Positions 15,357 through 25,279 of a stretch of 64,000 nt of DNA are shown piece by piece. The notes beneath the pieces are model-generated. The model was not told the origin of the DNA. It searched no databases and saw only the letters and a list, made by a program, of their open reading frames with translations. Location of the stretch: NCBI GenBank assembly GCA_003164785.1, contig PLUE01000034.1, forward strand, positions 20,256 through 84,255. Direction: 5' to 3'. Source of the stretch: Gammaproteobacteria bacterium. GTDB taxonomy: Bacteria; Pseudomonadota; Gammaproteobacteria; Steroidobacterales; Steroidobacteraceae. Position 1 is the first letter of the stretch; the number at the start of each line of letters is the position of its first letter. A program made the position numbers and the translations under genes.

Positions 15357-17327
15357 CTACGCGGCCGGCACCGGCTGGCTCAGTTTATTCTCGAGATGCT
15401 TGGCCAGTTCGGCGATGGTCGGATGATCGAACAACTCGGTCAGGTCGATCATCCCGGGAAAATCGTGTTCGATGTTCTCGTGGATCTCGATCAGCTTGAG
15501 CGAGCTCGCGCCGATGTCGAACAGATTGTCCTGAACGTCGACGCGCTTGCCGGGCAGGGCGTTCTCGCAGATCGCCTGCAGTCTCGATTCGAGATCGTTG
15601 CCGTTCACCGCAACCGCGCCGCCCTGGGCGTCGCGCAAGGCCTGTAGCTCGGCGAGTTCCGCGTCGAACTCGCCCTCGATATGCGAGGTCTCCAGCAGGT
15701 GACGTTGCACCTTGCCGCTGGTGGTCTTCGGGATCCGCTTGACGGGAATCACCTGCGCGACCTCGAGGCCGGTGTGCTCGTTGATGAGCCGGCTCACCGC
15801 CGTCGCGATCGGCAGGAACTCAGGGATGCCGCCACGGTGCAGCACGAACACCACGAGTTCCTCGCCCTGCGCGCCGGGCTTCGCGACGCCGGCGGCGACG
15901 ACCTTGTTGAGGTCGAGGCCGGGAGCGCGTTGCGCGATGTTCTCGAGGTCGTAGGGGTAGTAGTTCAGACCATTGATGAAGATGATTTCCTTCGTGCGGC
16001 CGGCGATATGGAGATTGCCTTCGTGGACCACGCCGAGATCGCCCGTGTCGAGCCAGCCATTCGCATCGATGGCGAGTGAGGTGGCCTCGGCATCGCCGTA
16101 ATAGCCCTGCGTGACGCTCTTGCCGCTGATCAAAATGTGCCCGACCTGGCCGTCGGGAAGCACCTGTCGGGCGGCATCGGTCACGCGGACATCGATGCTG
16201 GGCACCGGGCGGCCGACGCTCATGAGCTCTAGCACGTCGCGCGTGTCCGCGGGATTGAGCTCGATGGCGGCGCCGACGCCGAGTTTGCGGCGATTGACGC
16301 GAATCCATCGATAATCCACGCCGGGCTGGGGGAAGGTCACCGCGAGGCTGGCTTCCGCCATGCCGTATACCGGGAACATGGCATGATGCTTCAAGCCCGT
16401 ATACGCCAGCTTGGCCATGAATTCGTTGCACAGTGCGACCGAGATCGGCTCGGCGCCGTTGTAGATGGAGCGGATGCTCGACAGGTCGACGTTCTCGAGC
16501 TTGCGGTCGCCGAGCACCTTCAAAAAGTGCCGATAGCCGAAGTTGGGGGAGCAGGTGATGGTCGCGCGTTTCTTCGACGCGATCAGCATCCACAACAACG
16601 GGCGTCGCACGAACACATCGGTGGGCATCAGATTGATGTGCACGTGCTTGTTGAACTGCATGATGAAAAAACCGATGAGCCCCATGTCGTGCGTCAGCGG
16701 CATCCAGCTCAGCGACACGTCCTCGCGGTTGTACTTGTCGACCATGGCGGCGCCCTCGGAATTGGCGAGCAGGTTCTCGTGGGTGAGCATCACGCCCTTG
16801 GGCTCGCTGGTCGATCCGGAGGAGAACTGAATGAACGCGAGATCGCCCGGCGCGGAGCGGTACACCTTGCCCGGCTTCGAAATGTCCGTCAGCGATTCGA
16901 CCAGGAACACGCGGGTTTTGAGGTCCGCGAACAGCGCCATCTCGCCGACCTGGGCCGCCAGAGCGGACAGACGCTCGAGCGTTTTGGCGTCGGTGTACAG
17001 ATAAGCGTTGCCCAGCTTGCGCGCCACCCGCAACAACTTGTATCGGTGTTCATCGCTGATCCCCACGGCCAGGGGAACCGGGACGATGCCCCCGCAGACC
17101 GCCGCCCAGAAGCCGTCGATGAACTGCTCGTTGTTGTTCAGGAAAATGATCAGCTTGTCGCCGCGCTGCGCGCCCAGGGCTTGCAGGTGATGCAGGATGC
17201 CGAGCGCACGGGTGTACAGGTCGCCGTAGCTCACCCGGCGCTCGGAGTTCTCACCGTCGACATACGTGACCGCGCGATCCACGGTGCGATTGTTCTCGAT
17301 CATTTCCAGCAAAGTCGTATTCGTCAT
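15357..17327 (-). CDS. Fatty-acyl-AMP ligase with C-terminal acyl carrier protein domain
   Basis: A 656-aa two-domain protein. Residues 1-560 are an adenylate-forming ligase with the P-loop FSSGSTSEPKGVMLTHEN, the FAAL-type SWMPLTHDMGLIGF segment, YGMAEASLA and WLDTGDLG. Residues 570-656 are a carrier domain with phosphopantetheine attachment Ser609 (DIGASSLKL). FAALs activate free fatty acids as acyl-AMP and load them on a carrier. Here the carrier is fused. The ATG overlaps the stop of the P450 gene by 4 bp (ATGA), so the two are one operon. Likely role: making carrier-bound acyl chains for hydroxylation or transfer. Product unknown. Confidence 0.85.
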   Translation of the reverse strand: MTNTTLLEMIENNRTVDRAVTYVDGENSERRVSYGDLYTRALGILHHLQALGAQRGDKLIIFLNNNEQFIDGFWAAVCGGIVPVPLAVGISDEHRYKLLRVARKLGNAYLYTDAKTLERLSALAAQVGEMALFADLKTRVFLVESLTDISKPGKVYRSAPGDLAFIQFSSGSTSEPKGVMLTHENLLANSEGAAMVDKYNREDVSLSWMPLTHDMGLIGFFIMQFNKHVHINLMPTDVFVRRPLLWMLIASKKRATITCSPNFGYRHFLKVLGDRKLENVDLSSIRSIYNGAEPISVALCNEFMAKLAYTGLKHHAMFPVYGMAEASLAVTFPQPGVDYRWIRVNRRKLGVGAAIELNPADTRDVLELMSVGRPVPSIDVRVTDAARQVLPDGQVGHILISGKSVTQGYYGDAEATSLAIDANGWLDTGDLGVVHEGNLHIAGRTKEIIFINGLNYYPYDLENIAQRAPGLDLNKVVAAGVAKPGAQGEELVVFVLHRGGIPEFLPIATAVSRLINEHTGLEVAQVIPVKRIPKTTSGKVQRHLLETSHIEGEFDAELAELQALRDAQGGAVAVNGNDLESRLQAICENALPGKRVDVQDNLFDIGASSLKLIEIHENIEHDFPGMIDLTELFDHPTIAELAKHLENKLSQPVPAA

Positions 17328-18619
17328 CGTAGGGCTACCGTCATCATGAGATTGGAGCGGGGCCGCAGATTGATCTGCGCCTCGAGTTCGATCGGTTCGT
17401 CGCTGGCGCGCGTCAGTCGGAAGCGTTGCGACATGCGGTGCACGTGCACCAGCATTTCAAACATGGCCAGGCCTTCGCCGATGCAGTGCCGGGGACCGAC
17501 CGCGAAGGGGATATAGGAAAACCGGTGGCGTTCCGCCGCGTCCACGCCGGCGAAGCGCTCGGGCTTGAATTCTTCGGCGTCGCTCCAGAACGCGGGGTGA
17601 CGGTGCAGCATGTACGGACTGATGAACACATCGCTGCGGGGGCCGATGGCGTAACCGCCGAGTTCGTCCGCCTCGATCGTGCGGCGCGTGAGCAGCCAGC
17701 CGGGCGGGTACAGCCGCAGGGCTTCCTGGATCACTTGATGGGCATAGGACAGCGACTCGGCCGCATCGAGCCCCAGCCGTTCGGCGGTCACCCGGTCGGA
17801 TTCGCTTTCCAGGGCCGAGGCGACCCCGGGATGCTGGCTCACCAGGTACCAAGTCCAGGTCAAGGCGGCGGCCGTGGTCTCGTGGCCGGCGACGATCAGC
17901 GTGAGGACTTCGTCGATCATTTCCTTGTCGGCCATGGGTTCGCCGCTGTCCCGGTCGCGTGTGGCCATGAGCATGGCGAGAAAATCGAAATGCGCCTCGG
18001 GCTCGCGGCGACGCCGTTGAATGACCTCGGCCACCAACTTGGCCAGCGAGCGAAACCGGAACGCGAATTTCAGGTCGCGGTTGGTCTCCTTGGCCACCAC
18101 CTCGAACGGGTTGGCGCCCATCTGCTGCTCGATGCGGGCGAGGTCGCTGCCGAAGATCGATCGCAGGACGATTTCCAGGGTCAACTCGCTGACGTCGTCC
18201 GTGAGATTGATGGGTTCGCGGCGCGCGGCGCTGGCGGCCCAGCGCTCGGCGAACTTCTCGTTCACCTCGTCGATCAAACCAGCGAACTGGTCGATGACCC
18301 GGCGGTGAAACGCCGGCTGCATCATGCGTCGCTGGCGGCGCCAAAAGTCGCCTTCGCTGGTCATGATGCCGTTGCCGAGCAGGATCTTGACGCGATCCAT
18401 GCCCTCGCCCTTGGTGTAGTTGCGATGGTTGGACAGGAGCACGCGCTTGATGTCGTCGGGGTGGTTGATGACATAGTTGTAGACGCCGCGGCTGGGGGCG
18501 AACACGCGGTACGTGTCGCCGAATCGGCCAAAACAGTCTCGCATCAGCGCCAACGATTCATCACTCCCACCGAGATCGAAGCCGTCGGTGGGGCCGGGGG
18601 GCAGGGCCATGGTTTGCAT
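17324..18619 (-). CDS. Cytochrome P450
   Basis: A complete 431-aa P450. The oxygen-activation I-helix is AGHETTAAALTW, the K-helix ExxR is EALR, and the haem loop FAVGPRHCIGEG contains Cys379. The N-terminus lacks a membrane anchor, as in most bacterial P450s. The sequence style (PPGPTDGFDL; DFWRRQRRMMQPAFHR) resembles fatty-acid-hydroxylating CYP4/CYP102-like groups. Translational coupling to an acyl-AMP ligase with an ACP suggests that carrier-bound or free fatty acyl chains are the substrate. Ferredoxin and reductase partners are not nearby. Confidence 0.9.
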   Translation of the reverse strand: MQTMALPPGPTDGFDLGGSDESLALMRDCFGRFGDTYRVFAPSRGVYNYVINHPDDIKRVLLSNHRNYTKGEGMDRVKILLGNGIMTSEGDFWRRQRRMMQPAFHRRVIDQFAGLIDEVNEKFAERWAASAARREPINLTDDVSELTLEIVLRSIFGSDLARIEQQMGANPFEVVAKETNRDLKFAFRFRSLAKLVAEVIQRRRREPEAHFDFLAMLMATRDRDSGEPMADKEMIDEVLTLIVAGHETTAAALTWTWYLVSQHPGVASALESESDRVTAERLGLDAAESLSYAHQVIQEALRLYPPGWLLTRRTIEADELGGYAIGPRSDVFISPYMLHRHPAFWSDAEEFKPERFAGVDAAERHRFSYIPFAVGPRHCIGEGLAMFEMLVHVHRMSQRFRLTRASDEPIELEAQINLRPRSNLMMTVALR

Positions 18620-18624
18620 CCGCT

Positions 18625-18630
18625 ATTGTA
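18625..18630 (-). promoter_or_regulatory. -10 element of the P450/FAAL operon
   Basis: TACAAT on the minus strand ends 5 nt before the P450 ATG (18619), with no Shine-Dalgarno sequence. The spacing is the same as for the lpxL-like and metG promoters and implies a leaderless transcript. Confidence 0.45.
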
Positions 18631-18674
18631 ACGTAGGCGGGTGGGTATTGCGGTGGGGGGCGCCGTTCCCGACA

Positions 18675-19424
18675 ATGACGGCTGTGCAGAAAAAACCCGG
18701 CGCGCCTCTTCGCAATACGATCTACGAACAGCAAACGGCCTCGGGACGCCGGCTGACCGCGGGCCGCCTATTCCTCTACCGGTGCATCGTGCCGCTGGGA
18801 ATCGCCTTGATTCGCCTCGTATGGCGGTCCTCGCGGGTGGTCAGCGTCACCGGGTCCGACCATATCATCGCGGCACTCGCGCGTGCGCCATCGTTCATCC
18901 CGGTGTATTGGCACCAACATCAGCTGTTTTGCGTGCGGCAATTGCTGGCGCTGCGCGGTGCCGGGGTCAAGCTGGGGTTTTTGATCAGCCCCTCGGTGGA
19001 TGGCGAACTCGGGGCCATGATGGTGCGCAGATTGGGCGCCCTGGCCATCCGTGGGTCGTCGACCCATACCGGGGCGAGGGCGCTGCGGGATTATTACCAG
19101 GCGCTGTCCCATGACGATGTGTCGCCGGCGATCACGCCGGACGGGCCGCGGGGTCCGCCTTGGAAGTTCAAGCCGGGCGCCGTGCTGCTGGCCCAGTTGT
19201 CCGGGCGGCCGATCATCCCCATGGCGTACGCCGCGTCGCGGGCCTGGAGAATCAAGTGGGATCGCTTCGTGATCCCGAAACCGCTGTCGCGCATTGCCAT
19301 CGTGATTGGCGAACCCGTCTATGTACCCAAGGGGTTGGACGCGGCGGCCCTTGAGGGGTTCCAATTGCAGATGGAAGGGCGGCTGCACGCACTGTATGGC
19401 CAGGCAAGAAACGCGCTGGGGTAG
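18675..19424 (+). CDS. DUF374 lysophospholipid acyltransferase-like protein
   Basis: A 249-aa protein of the PF04028 family, related to PlsC/LpxL acyltransferases. Key stretches are IPVYWHQHQLF (the HxxxxD/E-like active-site region), FLISPSVDGELGAMMVRRLG and AITPDGPRGPPWKFKPGAV. Family members are thought to acylate lipid A-related or phospholipid acceptors. I start at the ATG at 18675, which leaves 55 bp to the divergent P450 gene. It adds a second acyltransferase to this lipid-centred block. Confidence 0.75.
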   Translation: MTAVQKKPGAPLRNTIYEQQTASGRRLTAGRLFLYRCIVPLGIALIRLVWRSSRVVSVTGSDHIIAALARAPSFIPVYWHQHQLFCVRQLLALRGAGVKLGFLISPSVDGELGAMMVRRLGALAIRGSSTHTGARALRDYYQALSHDDVSPAITPDGPRGPPWKFKPGAVLLAQLSGRPIIPMAYAASRAWRIKWDRFVIPKPLSRIAIVIGEPVYVPKGLDAAALEGFQLQMEGRLHALYGQARNALG

Positions 19425-19610
19425 TGTTTTGCGAAAAAGGCGTTAATACAATCGCTTAGCTTGTAATCCTCCTAAGTTATGCGAGAATCCGGCTGTATCT
19501 GCCAGTTGCCGAATCCCAGGAAGTGTGTGACACATTCTGTTTTCGGCGAATAGCAATGGCAAACTGTTGATCCACAACCGCAATCTACATTCCGGGAATC
19601 ATCACGGCGC

Positions 19611-22295
19611 ATGGCGATAGCTCCCCACGATCCCCGACATGTCGACCTGACGGCATCGGACATCCTGTCGCCCGGCACCTGGCCGCGCCGCGACATTCGC
19701 GCCGTGGCGGGGCTCGACGTGATTTGCACCAAGATCGCGGTGGATTTTCAGGGCATGACGGCCGTCACGGCCGCGGGTTGCATCTTTACGAATCTCGAAT
19801 TGCTGCGGGACGCGGCCCACGTCGACACCGCCTTCCACATCACGTTGGACCTCGAGGTCGAAAGCATTGCCGAGGTGCAGGTGGCGCGCGGCATGTTGAC
19901 CACCGGCAATCCGGAGCAACTGCGGGGGCAGGCCCTGACCGCCCTGCCGTGGCTGAGGTCCCGCCTGGCGCCGCTGCGGATCTCGGAGATGCGGGACACC
20001 GCCAAACCGCGGCCGGACCAGATCGACGATGCCATGCTGTGGAGCGACCTCGGGATCGGTTCGGTGCTGATGATCGGCTATCACATCGGGGGTCGGGCGG
20101 CCGGGATACTGGGGATCGCCAACGCTCAACCGAGGGAAGGCTGGGAGGTGCAGCTGCACCTGTTGATGAAGCTGGTGGGCAGCAGTTTGTCGACTGGGCT
20201 CGAGCGCATCGAGATTCAACGCACCCTGCACGATCTCGAGGAGCGCAATGAGCTGGCGTTGTACAGCGCGAACGATGGCCTGTGGGACTTCGACACCTTG
20301 AACAACCGCGTCTACCTGTCGCCGCGCTGGAAGGCGATGCTGGGGTATGACGAGGTGGACGTGGGGCAGACGCCGGATTGGCGGACGCTCGTACACTCGG
20401 ACGACATGTCGCGCGTGCAGTCGGCCATTCGTGATCACGTGGCCGGCAAGACGCCGATATTCGAGAGCCTGCATCGCATGCGCCATGCCACCGGCGAGTG
20501 GCGCTGGGTCATCAGCCGGGCGAAGGCGCGAGTCGACGAGAAAGGCCGACTGCTGCGGCTGGTGGGCGTGGAACTGGACATCACCGAACGCAAGTTGTAC
20601 GAGGAAGCGCTGTTCCGCGAAAAGGAGAGCGCGCAGATCACCCTGCAGAGCATCGGCGACGGCGTGGTCACCACCGATGCCAAGGGAGTGATCGATTATC
20701 TGAATCCAGTCGCCGAGGCGCTCACGGGGTGGCGCCTCGAGGACAGTCAGGGCCGCGCCATCGAGGAGATCTTCCGCGCGTTCCACGAAGAGACCTGCGA
20801 GCCGCTGGAGAACCCGCTGGCCGTCGCCATTCGCCGCACACGGTCGATCAAGTCGGTACGGCCGATGTTGCTGATCCGGCGCGACGGCAACGAGATCTAT
20901 GTCGAGAGCACGGCATCGCCGATACGCGACGGCAGCGGTGCGGTCTCGGGCGGCGTGCTCGTGTTCCATGACGTCAGCGAAGCGCGCGAGCTGAACCGCC
21001 GCCTGAGCTATCACGCGAGCCACGACGTGCTCACGGGTCTGGTGAACCGCCGCGAATTCGAGAACCGCATGGAGCGCGCCCTGAAGAGCGCCAAGGCGCA
21101 CGAGACCTCGTATGCGCTGTGCTACCTAGACCTCGATCAGTTCAAGATCATCAACGATACCTGTGGCCACAGCGCCGGCGACGCGCTGCTGGGTCAGGTG
21201 GGTGCGCTGCTGAAATCGAAGGTTCGCTGGCGCGACACGCTGGCGCGGCTGGGCGGCGACGAGTTCGGCATCTTGCTCGAGAGCTGCAACTTGGATGAGG
21301 CATTGCGCACGGCGGAGGCGCTGCGCGAGGCGGTGCGCAGTTTCAAGTTCACCTGGGAGGAACGCACGTTCCGTCTGGGCGCAAGCATCGGTGTCGTGCC
21401 GATTGCCCCGGAAAACGCCGACGTGGCCTCCGTGCTGAGCGCGGCCGACAGCGCCTGCCAGGCCGCCAAGGAGGCGGGCCGCAACCGCGTCCATAGCTTC
21501 GAGGAAAACGACATCGACTTGATGCGCCGCCGCCGCGAGATGCAGTGGGCCGCGCGCATCCACAGCGCGCTCGAGGAGGGCCGGTTCGAACTCTTCCGAC
21601 AGACCATATTGCCGTTGCAAGTGCCGGAGATCGGCTCGCACTACGAGTTGTTGCTGCGCATGCGCGATGAGAACGGCAAGATCGTGGCGCCCGACAATTT
21701 CATCACCGCGGCCGAGCGCTACGGGATCATGCCGCAGATCGATCGCTGGGTCATCGAGAACGCGTTCCGGTGGTTGGTGTCGGAGGCAGACGAGCGCGAG
21801 AAGCTCGCCATGTGCTCCATCAATCTCTCCGGACAGAGCCTGGGCGACGACAAGTTCCTGCCCTACGTCATCGACCAGTTCCATCGCAGCGGTCTGGATG
21901 CGACGAAGATCTGCTTCGAGATCACGGAGACCGCGGCCATCGCGAGCTTCTCGCAGGCCAACCGGTTCATTCAGGCGCTGAAGGAGCTGGGCTGCAAGTT
22001 CGCGTTGGACGACTTCGGCACCGGTCTGTCGTCGTTCGGCTATCTGAAGCATTTTCCGGTGGATTTCCTGAAAATCGACGGCAGCTTCGTCAAGGAGATC
22101 CTGCACGATCCCATCGACCGGGAGATGGTGCGGTCCATTAACGAGATCGGGCATCTGACGGGCAAACAGACGATCGCCGAGTTTGCCGAGAACGTGGACA
22201 TCATCGACATGCTGCGCAGCCTCGGTGTCGACTACGCGCAGGGCTACGGCATCTCGCAGCCACAGCGGGTGCTCAAGGCCGCGAATCTCGCCTGA
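19611..22295 (+). CDS. GAF-PAS-PAS-GGDEF-EAL cyclic-di-GMP protein
   Basis: An 894-aa cytoplasmic signalling protein. An N-terminal GAF-like domain (about 30-200) is followed by two PAS domains (about 215-330 with LYSANDGLWDFDTLNNRVYL, and 345-465 with DGVVTTDAKGVIDYLNPVAE). A GGDEF domain follows, with an intact RLGGDEFGIL signature near residue 546, then an EAL domain (about 640-890). The EAL signature reads ELL in HYELLLRM, but the metal-binding Glu is kept, along with NLSGQS, DDFGTGLSSFGYL and KIDGSFV, so phosphodiesterase activity is plausible. No membrane segment. It probably tunes biofilm or pilus behaviour through c-di-GMP. Confidence 0.9.
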   Translation: MAIAPHDPRHVDLTASDILSPGTWPRRDIRAVAGLDVICTKIAVDFQGMTAVTAAGCIFTNLELLRDAAHVDTAFHITLDLEVESIAEVQVARGMLTTGNPEQLRGQALTALPWLRSRLAPLRISEMRDTAKPRPDQIDDAMLWSDLGIGSVLMIGYHIGGRAAGILGIANAQPREGWEVQLHLLMKLVGSSLSTGLERIEIQRTLHDLEERNELALYSANDGLWDFDTLNNRVYLSPRWKAMLGYDEVDVGQTPDWRTLVHSDDMSRVQSAIRDHVAGKTPIFESLHRMRHATGEWRWVISRAKARVDEKGRLLRLVGVELDITERKLYEEALFREKESAQITLQSIGDGVVTTDAKGVIDYLNPVAEALTGWRLEDSQGRAIEEIFRAFHEETCEPLENPLAVAIRRTRSIKSVRPMLLIRRDGNEIYVESTASPIRDGSGAVSGGVLVFHDVSEARELNRRLSYHASHDVLTGLVNRREFENRMERALKSAKAHETSYALCYLDLDQFKIINDTCGHSAGDALLGQVGALLKSKVRWRDTLARLGGDEFGILLESCNLDEALRTAEALREAVRSFKFTWEERTFRLGASIGVVPIAPENADVASVLSAADSACQAAKEAGRNRVHSFEENDIDLMRRRREMQWAARIHSALEEGRFELFRQTILPLQVPEIGSHYELLLRMRDENGKIVAPDNFITAAERYGIMPQIDRWVIENAFRWLVSEADEREKLAMCSINLSGQSLGDDKFLPYVIDQFHRSGLDATKICFEITETAAIASFSQANRFIQALKELGCKFALDDFGTGLSSFGYLKHFPVDFLKIDGSFVKEILHDPIDREMVRSINEIGHLTGKQTIAEFAENVDIIDMLRSLGVDYAQGYGISQPQRVLKAANLA

Positions 22296-22338
22296 GTGAG
22301 GCCGGGCCTCGCCGGAGTGCAGCAGCCCCTGCGTTTGG

Positions 22339-23214
22339 TCAGCGCCACTCGAAGCGCATGGACAGATCCACCGCGCGCACGTTCTTGGTGATGCTGCCCA
22401 CCGAAATATAGTCGACCCCGGTGAGCGCGATATCGCGAATCGTCTGCGTCGTGACGCCGCCGGAGGCTTCCAGCTTCAACGGATGCAGGGCGGCGCGGTT
22501 GATGGCCACGGCCTCGCGCATGTCCGGCAGCGGGAATTCATCCAGCATCGCGATGTCCGCGCCCGCGGCGAGCGCCTCGCGCAGTTCGTCCAGGGTTTCG
22601 CACTCGACTTCGATGGGAACCCGGCCGGCCGCGAGGCCGGCGCCCGCTGACCGGGCGCTGGCGACGGCTGCGGCGATCGAGCCGGCGGCCATGATGTGGT
22701 TTTCCTTGATGAGCACACCATCGAACAGCCCGATCCGATGGTTTTGGCCACCCCCAACCCGCACGGCGTATTTTTGCGCCAGGCGCAGCCCCGGAATGGT
22801 TTTGCGGGTGTCGAGCACCCGGCAGGGCGTGTCGGCGATCAAGCCGGCAAATGCCCGTGCGGCGGTGGCGGTTCCCGACAAAAACTGCAGGAAATTCAAA
22901 GCTGTGCGCTCTCCGGTGAGGAGCGCGCGCGCGGCGCCGCGAAGCGTGAAGAGCGTCTGGTTCGGCGCCACGGTGGCGCCCTCGGCCACCTGCCACTCGA
23001 CGACGACGGCGGCGTCGAGGCGGGCGAAGGTGGCGTCGACATACGGAATGCCGCAAATGACCGCGCTTTCGCGGGTGATGACGGTGGCCCGGCCGGCCCG
23101 ATCCGCGGGAATGAGTGCGGCGGTCAAGTCGCCGCTCCCAATGTCCTCGGTCAGGGCCCTATCGACTTGGGTGGTCAAATCGTCGGGAACGGGCACGGCG
23201 GGCGGTGTTTTCAA
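22339..23214 (-). CDS. nadC: Nicotinate-nucleotide pyrophosphorylase (carboxylating)
   Basis: A 291-aa quinolinate phosphoribosyltransferase that converts quinolinate and PRPP to nicotinate mononucleotide in NAD synthesis. Typical motifs are [59 protein letters not shown] and [11 protein letters not shown]. The length is normal. It ends 43 bp from the convergent c-di-GMP gene. nadA and nadB are not in this window. Confidence 0.95.
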   Translation of the reverse strand: MKTPPAVPVPDDLTTQVDRALTEDIGSGDLTAALIPADRAGRATVITRESAVICGIPYVDATFARLDAAVVVEWQVAEGATVAPNQTLFTLRGAARALLTGERTALNFLQFLSGTATAARAFAGLIADTPCRVLDTRKTIPGLRLAQKYAVRVGGGQNHRIGLFDGVLIKENHIMAAGSIAAAVASARSAGAGLAAGRVPIEVECETLDELREALAAGADIAMLDEFPLPDMREAVAINRAALHPLKLEASGGVTTQTIRDIALTGVDYISVGSITKNVRAVDLSMRFEWR

Positions 23215-23383
23215 TGGGACAGCTCGTGGGGGGAAGGGCTGGAAGAATAGGGGGCGCCACTCAATAATTCAACGATACCCCCAGCCCTGGGGGTATGGGT
23301 ATGTTTTGGCCATTGCCGTACAATGAGCGCTGATCGCACACGCGAGCGGGTGTTCGAGCCCTAGTTTCATTTGGAGATCGACC

Positions 23384-23707
23384 ATGAATGCAATTGAACG
23401 TATCCAGAGCACCCTGGCGTCCGCCCCCGTCGTCCTTTACATGAAGGGAACGCCGGATTTTCCGCAGTGCGGCTTCTCGGCTCAGACCGTGGGCGCGTTG
23501 CGTGCCAGCAAGGCAAAGTTCGAGTACGTGAACATCTTCGAGGATCCGGAAGTCCGTGATGCACTGAAGACGTATTCCAACTGGCCCACGTTTCCCCAGT
23601 TGTACGTGAACGGCGAACTCGTCGGCGGCTGCGACATCGTCGTCGAAATGTACAAGAGCGGTGAATTGAAGCAGTTGTTGGCCGAAGCGGGCGCAGTCCC
23701 CGCTTGA
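23384..23707 (+). CDS. grxD: Monothiol glutaredoxin, Grx4 family
   Basis: A 107-aa CGFS-type glutaredoxin (KGTPDFPQCGFSAQTV) that binds a glutathione-ligated [2Fe-2S] cluster and passes it to Fe-S targets. The WPTFPQLYVNGELVGGCDI region is typical. A -10 element TACAAT (23319-23324) lies about 60 nt upstream of the ATG. Convergent with the DegP-like protease gene. Confidence 0.95.
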   Translation: MNAIERIQSTLASAPVVLYMKGTPDFPQCGFSAQTVGALRASKAKFEYVNIFEDPEVRDALKTYSNWPTFPQLYVNGELVGGCDIVVEMYKSGELKQLLAEAGAVPA

Positions 23708-23712
23708 TCGGC

Positions 23713-23757
23713 AAGGAGGCGCAGCATTCGCCGCGCCTCCTGCGCCTGCGCCTCCTT
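23713..23757. terminator. Convergent inverted repeat between grxD and the protease gene
   Basis: AAGGAGGCGCAG (23713-23724) and CTGCGCCTCCTT (23746-23757) are perfect 12-bp inverted arms with a 21-nt loop, placed exactly between two converging genes. There is no T-tract, so it may act as a bidirectional stem-loop barrier rather than a classic intrinsic terminator. Confidence 0.5.
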
Positions 23758-23764
23758 CGCCTTC

Positions 23765-25207
23765 CTAGCCGAGAGGCACGGGCACGAACACCCGGCTGTC
23801 GCCACGCTGTATCAGCAGCGCGATCTGGTTTCCATGGTCTTGCACCATCTTGCGCAGCTGCGCGACATTGTCGACCGGCGTTCCATCGACCGAGAGGAGG
23901 ACATCGCCCGCTTGGATGCCTGCCTCTGCGGCTCGTCCCTGCGCATCCTCGACGACCAGGCCTCCGGTCACTCCTGCTGCGCGCTGTTCCTGGGGGTTGA
24001 GCGGGCGCACCGCCAAGCCGAGACGACCGGGTGTGGGGCCGTTGCCGGCTGAAGGCTCGGCCAGCCGCGTGGCCGTGCCGATCGTCGCCATCACGGTGAG
24101 GACTTTGCCGTCGCGCCACACCTCGAGGGAGGCCTTGTCGCCGGGCACGGCGGAACCGATGCGGGCGGACAGCTGGCCTGCGTCCACGATTGGGGCGCCA
24201 TCGACCTTGAGTATCACGTCGCCGACCTTGATGCCGGCTTGGGAGGCGGCGCTGTCGGGCTCGACTTTGTCCACCAGCGCGCCGTTCGGTGCATTGAGCT
24301 TGAAGGAGTTGGCCAAGGTTTGATCGAGCGTTTGAACCTGCACGCCCAGGCGGGCATGCACGACCTTGCCGGTGTTGACGATCTGGTCCTTGATTTTGAC
24401 GGCGACATTGATCGGGATGGCGAACGAAACGCCTTGATAGCCGCCCGAACTGCTGTAGATCTGTGCACTGATGCCCACGACGGCGCCGTTCGCGTCGAAC
24501 AACGGGCCGCCCGAATTACCCGGGTTGACGGCCGCATCGGTCTGAATGAAAGGGACGTAGCCATCGCCCGGCAGCGAGCGGCCTTTAGCGCTGACGATGC
24601 CTGCGGTGGCGGTCTCTTCGAGACCGAACGGTTCGCCGATCGCGAGCACGTAATCGCCGACGCCCAGCTGGTCCGAGTTGCCGAGCTGCACGACGGGTAG
24701 ATTGTGCGCGTCGATCTTCAGGACGGCGATGTCGCTGGCCTTGTCGGAACCCAGCACCTTCGCCTTGAACTCGCGGTGATCGGACAACTTGACCGTGACG
24801 TCCTTGGCGCCGTCGACGACATGCGCGTTGGTCAACAACAGGCCGTCGCTCGAGATGATGAAGCCCGATCCTTGACCCCGCACCATGCGGTTCCTCGGCA
24901 TCGGTCGGCCGTGAAACAGCTGGCCCAGCGGGTTGTCGTCGTCGGGGGAGCCGAATTCGGGGCCCGGCCCCGCGGACGTGTTGAGCTCGCCGGCGGTCAT
25001 GATGCCGACGACGGCGGCCTGGTTTTCCGCCACGATGGCTCGATAGTTCGGGGTGCTGATCTGCGGGATCGGGTGGGGGGATTCCGCGGCGGTGACGGGC
25101 GGCGAGTCCTTGGTCTGCAGCAGGGCGGGGGTGGCCAAACCGGTGGCAGTGCCCACGGCCAGCAGGCCTGCCGCCGACCAGACTAATGTACTCGTGCGAA
25201 TTTGCAT
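23765..25207 (-). CDS. DegP/DegQ-family periplasmic serine protease (Do)
   Basis: A 480-aa HtrA protease with a signal/anchor helix (residues 8-30). The catalytic triad is His129 (LLLTNAHVV), Asp159 (SDIAVLKID) and Ser232 (NPGNSGGPL), followed by two PDZ domains (about 285-370 with ARLGVQVQTLDQTL and 390-480). It degrades or chaperones misfolded envelope proteins. It lies directly downstream of a response regulator/sensor kinase pair on the same strand (72-bp gap), which suggests envelope-stress control. Length and domains match DegQ/MucD. Confidence 0.9.
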   Translation of the reverse strand: MQIRTSTLVWSAAGLLAVGTATGLATPALLQTKDSPPVTAAESPHPIPQISTPNYRAIVAENQAAVVGIMTAGELNTSAGPGPEFGSPDDDNPLGQLFHGRPMPRNRMVRGQGSGFIISSDGLLLTNAHVVDGAKDVTVKLSDHREFKAKVLGSDKASDIAVLKIDAHNLPVVQLGNSDQLGVGDYVLAIGEPFGLEETATAGIVSAKGRSLPGDGYVPFIQTDAAVNPGNSGGPLFDANGAVVGISAQIYSSSGGYQGVSFAIPINVAVKIKDQIVNTGKVVHARLGVQVQTLDQTLANSFKLNAPNGALVDKVEPDSAASQAGIKVGDVILKVDGAPIVDAGQLSARIGSAVPGDKASLEVWRDGKVLTVMATIGTATRLAEPSAGNGPTPGRLGLAVRPLNPQEQRAAGVTGGLVVEDAQGRAAEAGIQAGDVLLSVDGTPVDNVAQLRKMVQDHGNQIALLIQRGDSRVFVPVPLG

Positions 25208-25279
25208 GAAGATCTCCTGGAGATGAAGCGGTCGAGCATTTGCTCGGCGGAAGCTTCACCTGCCAGGCTTAAGGCAGTC

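Noticed and set aside
22296..22338. Short GC-rich inverted repeat between the c-di-GMP gene and nadC as a terminator
   Set aside because: Arms are only about 5 bp with no T-tract, so not distinguishable from chance.
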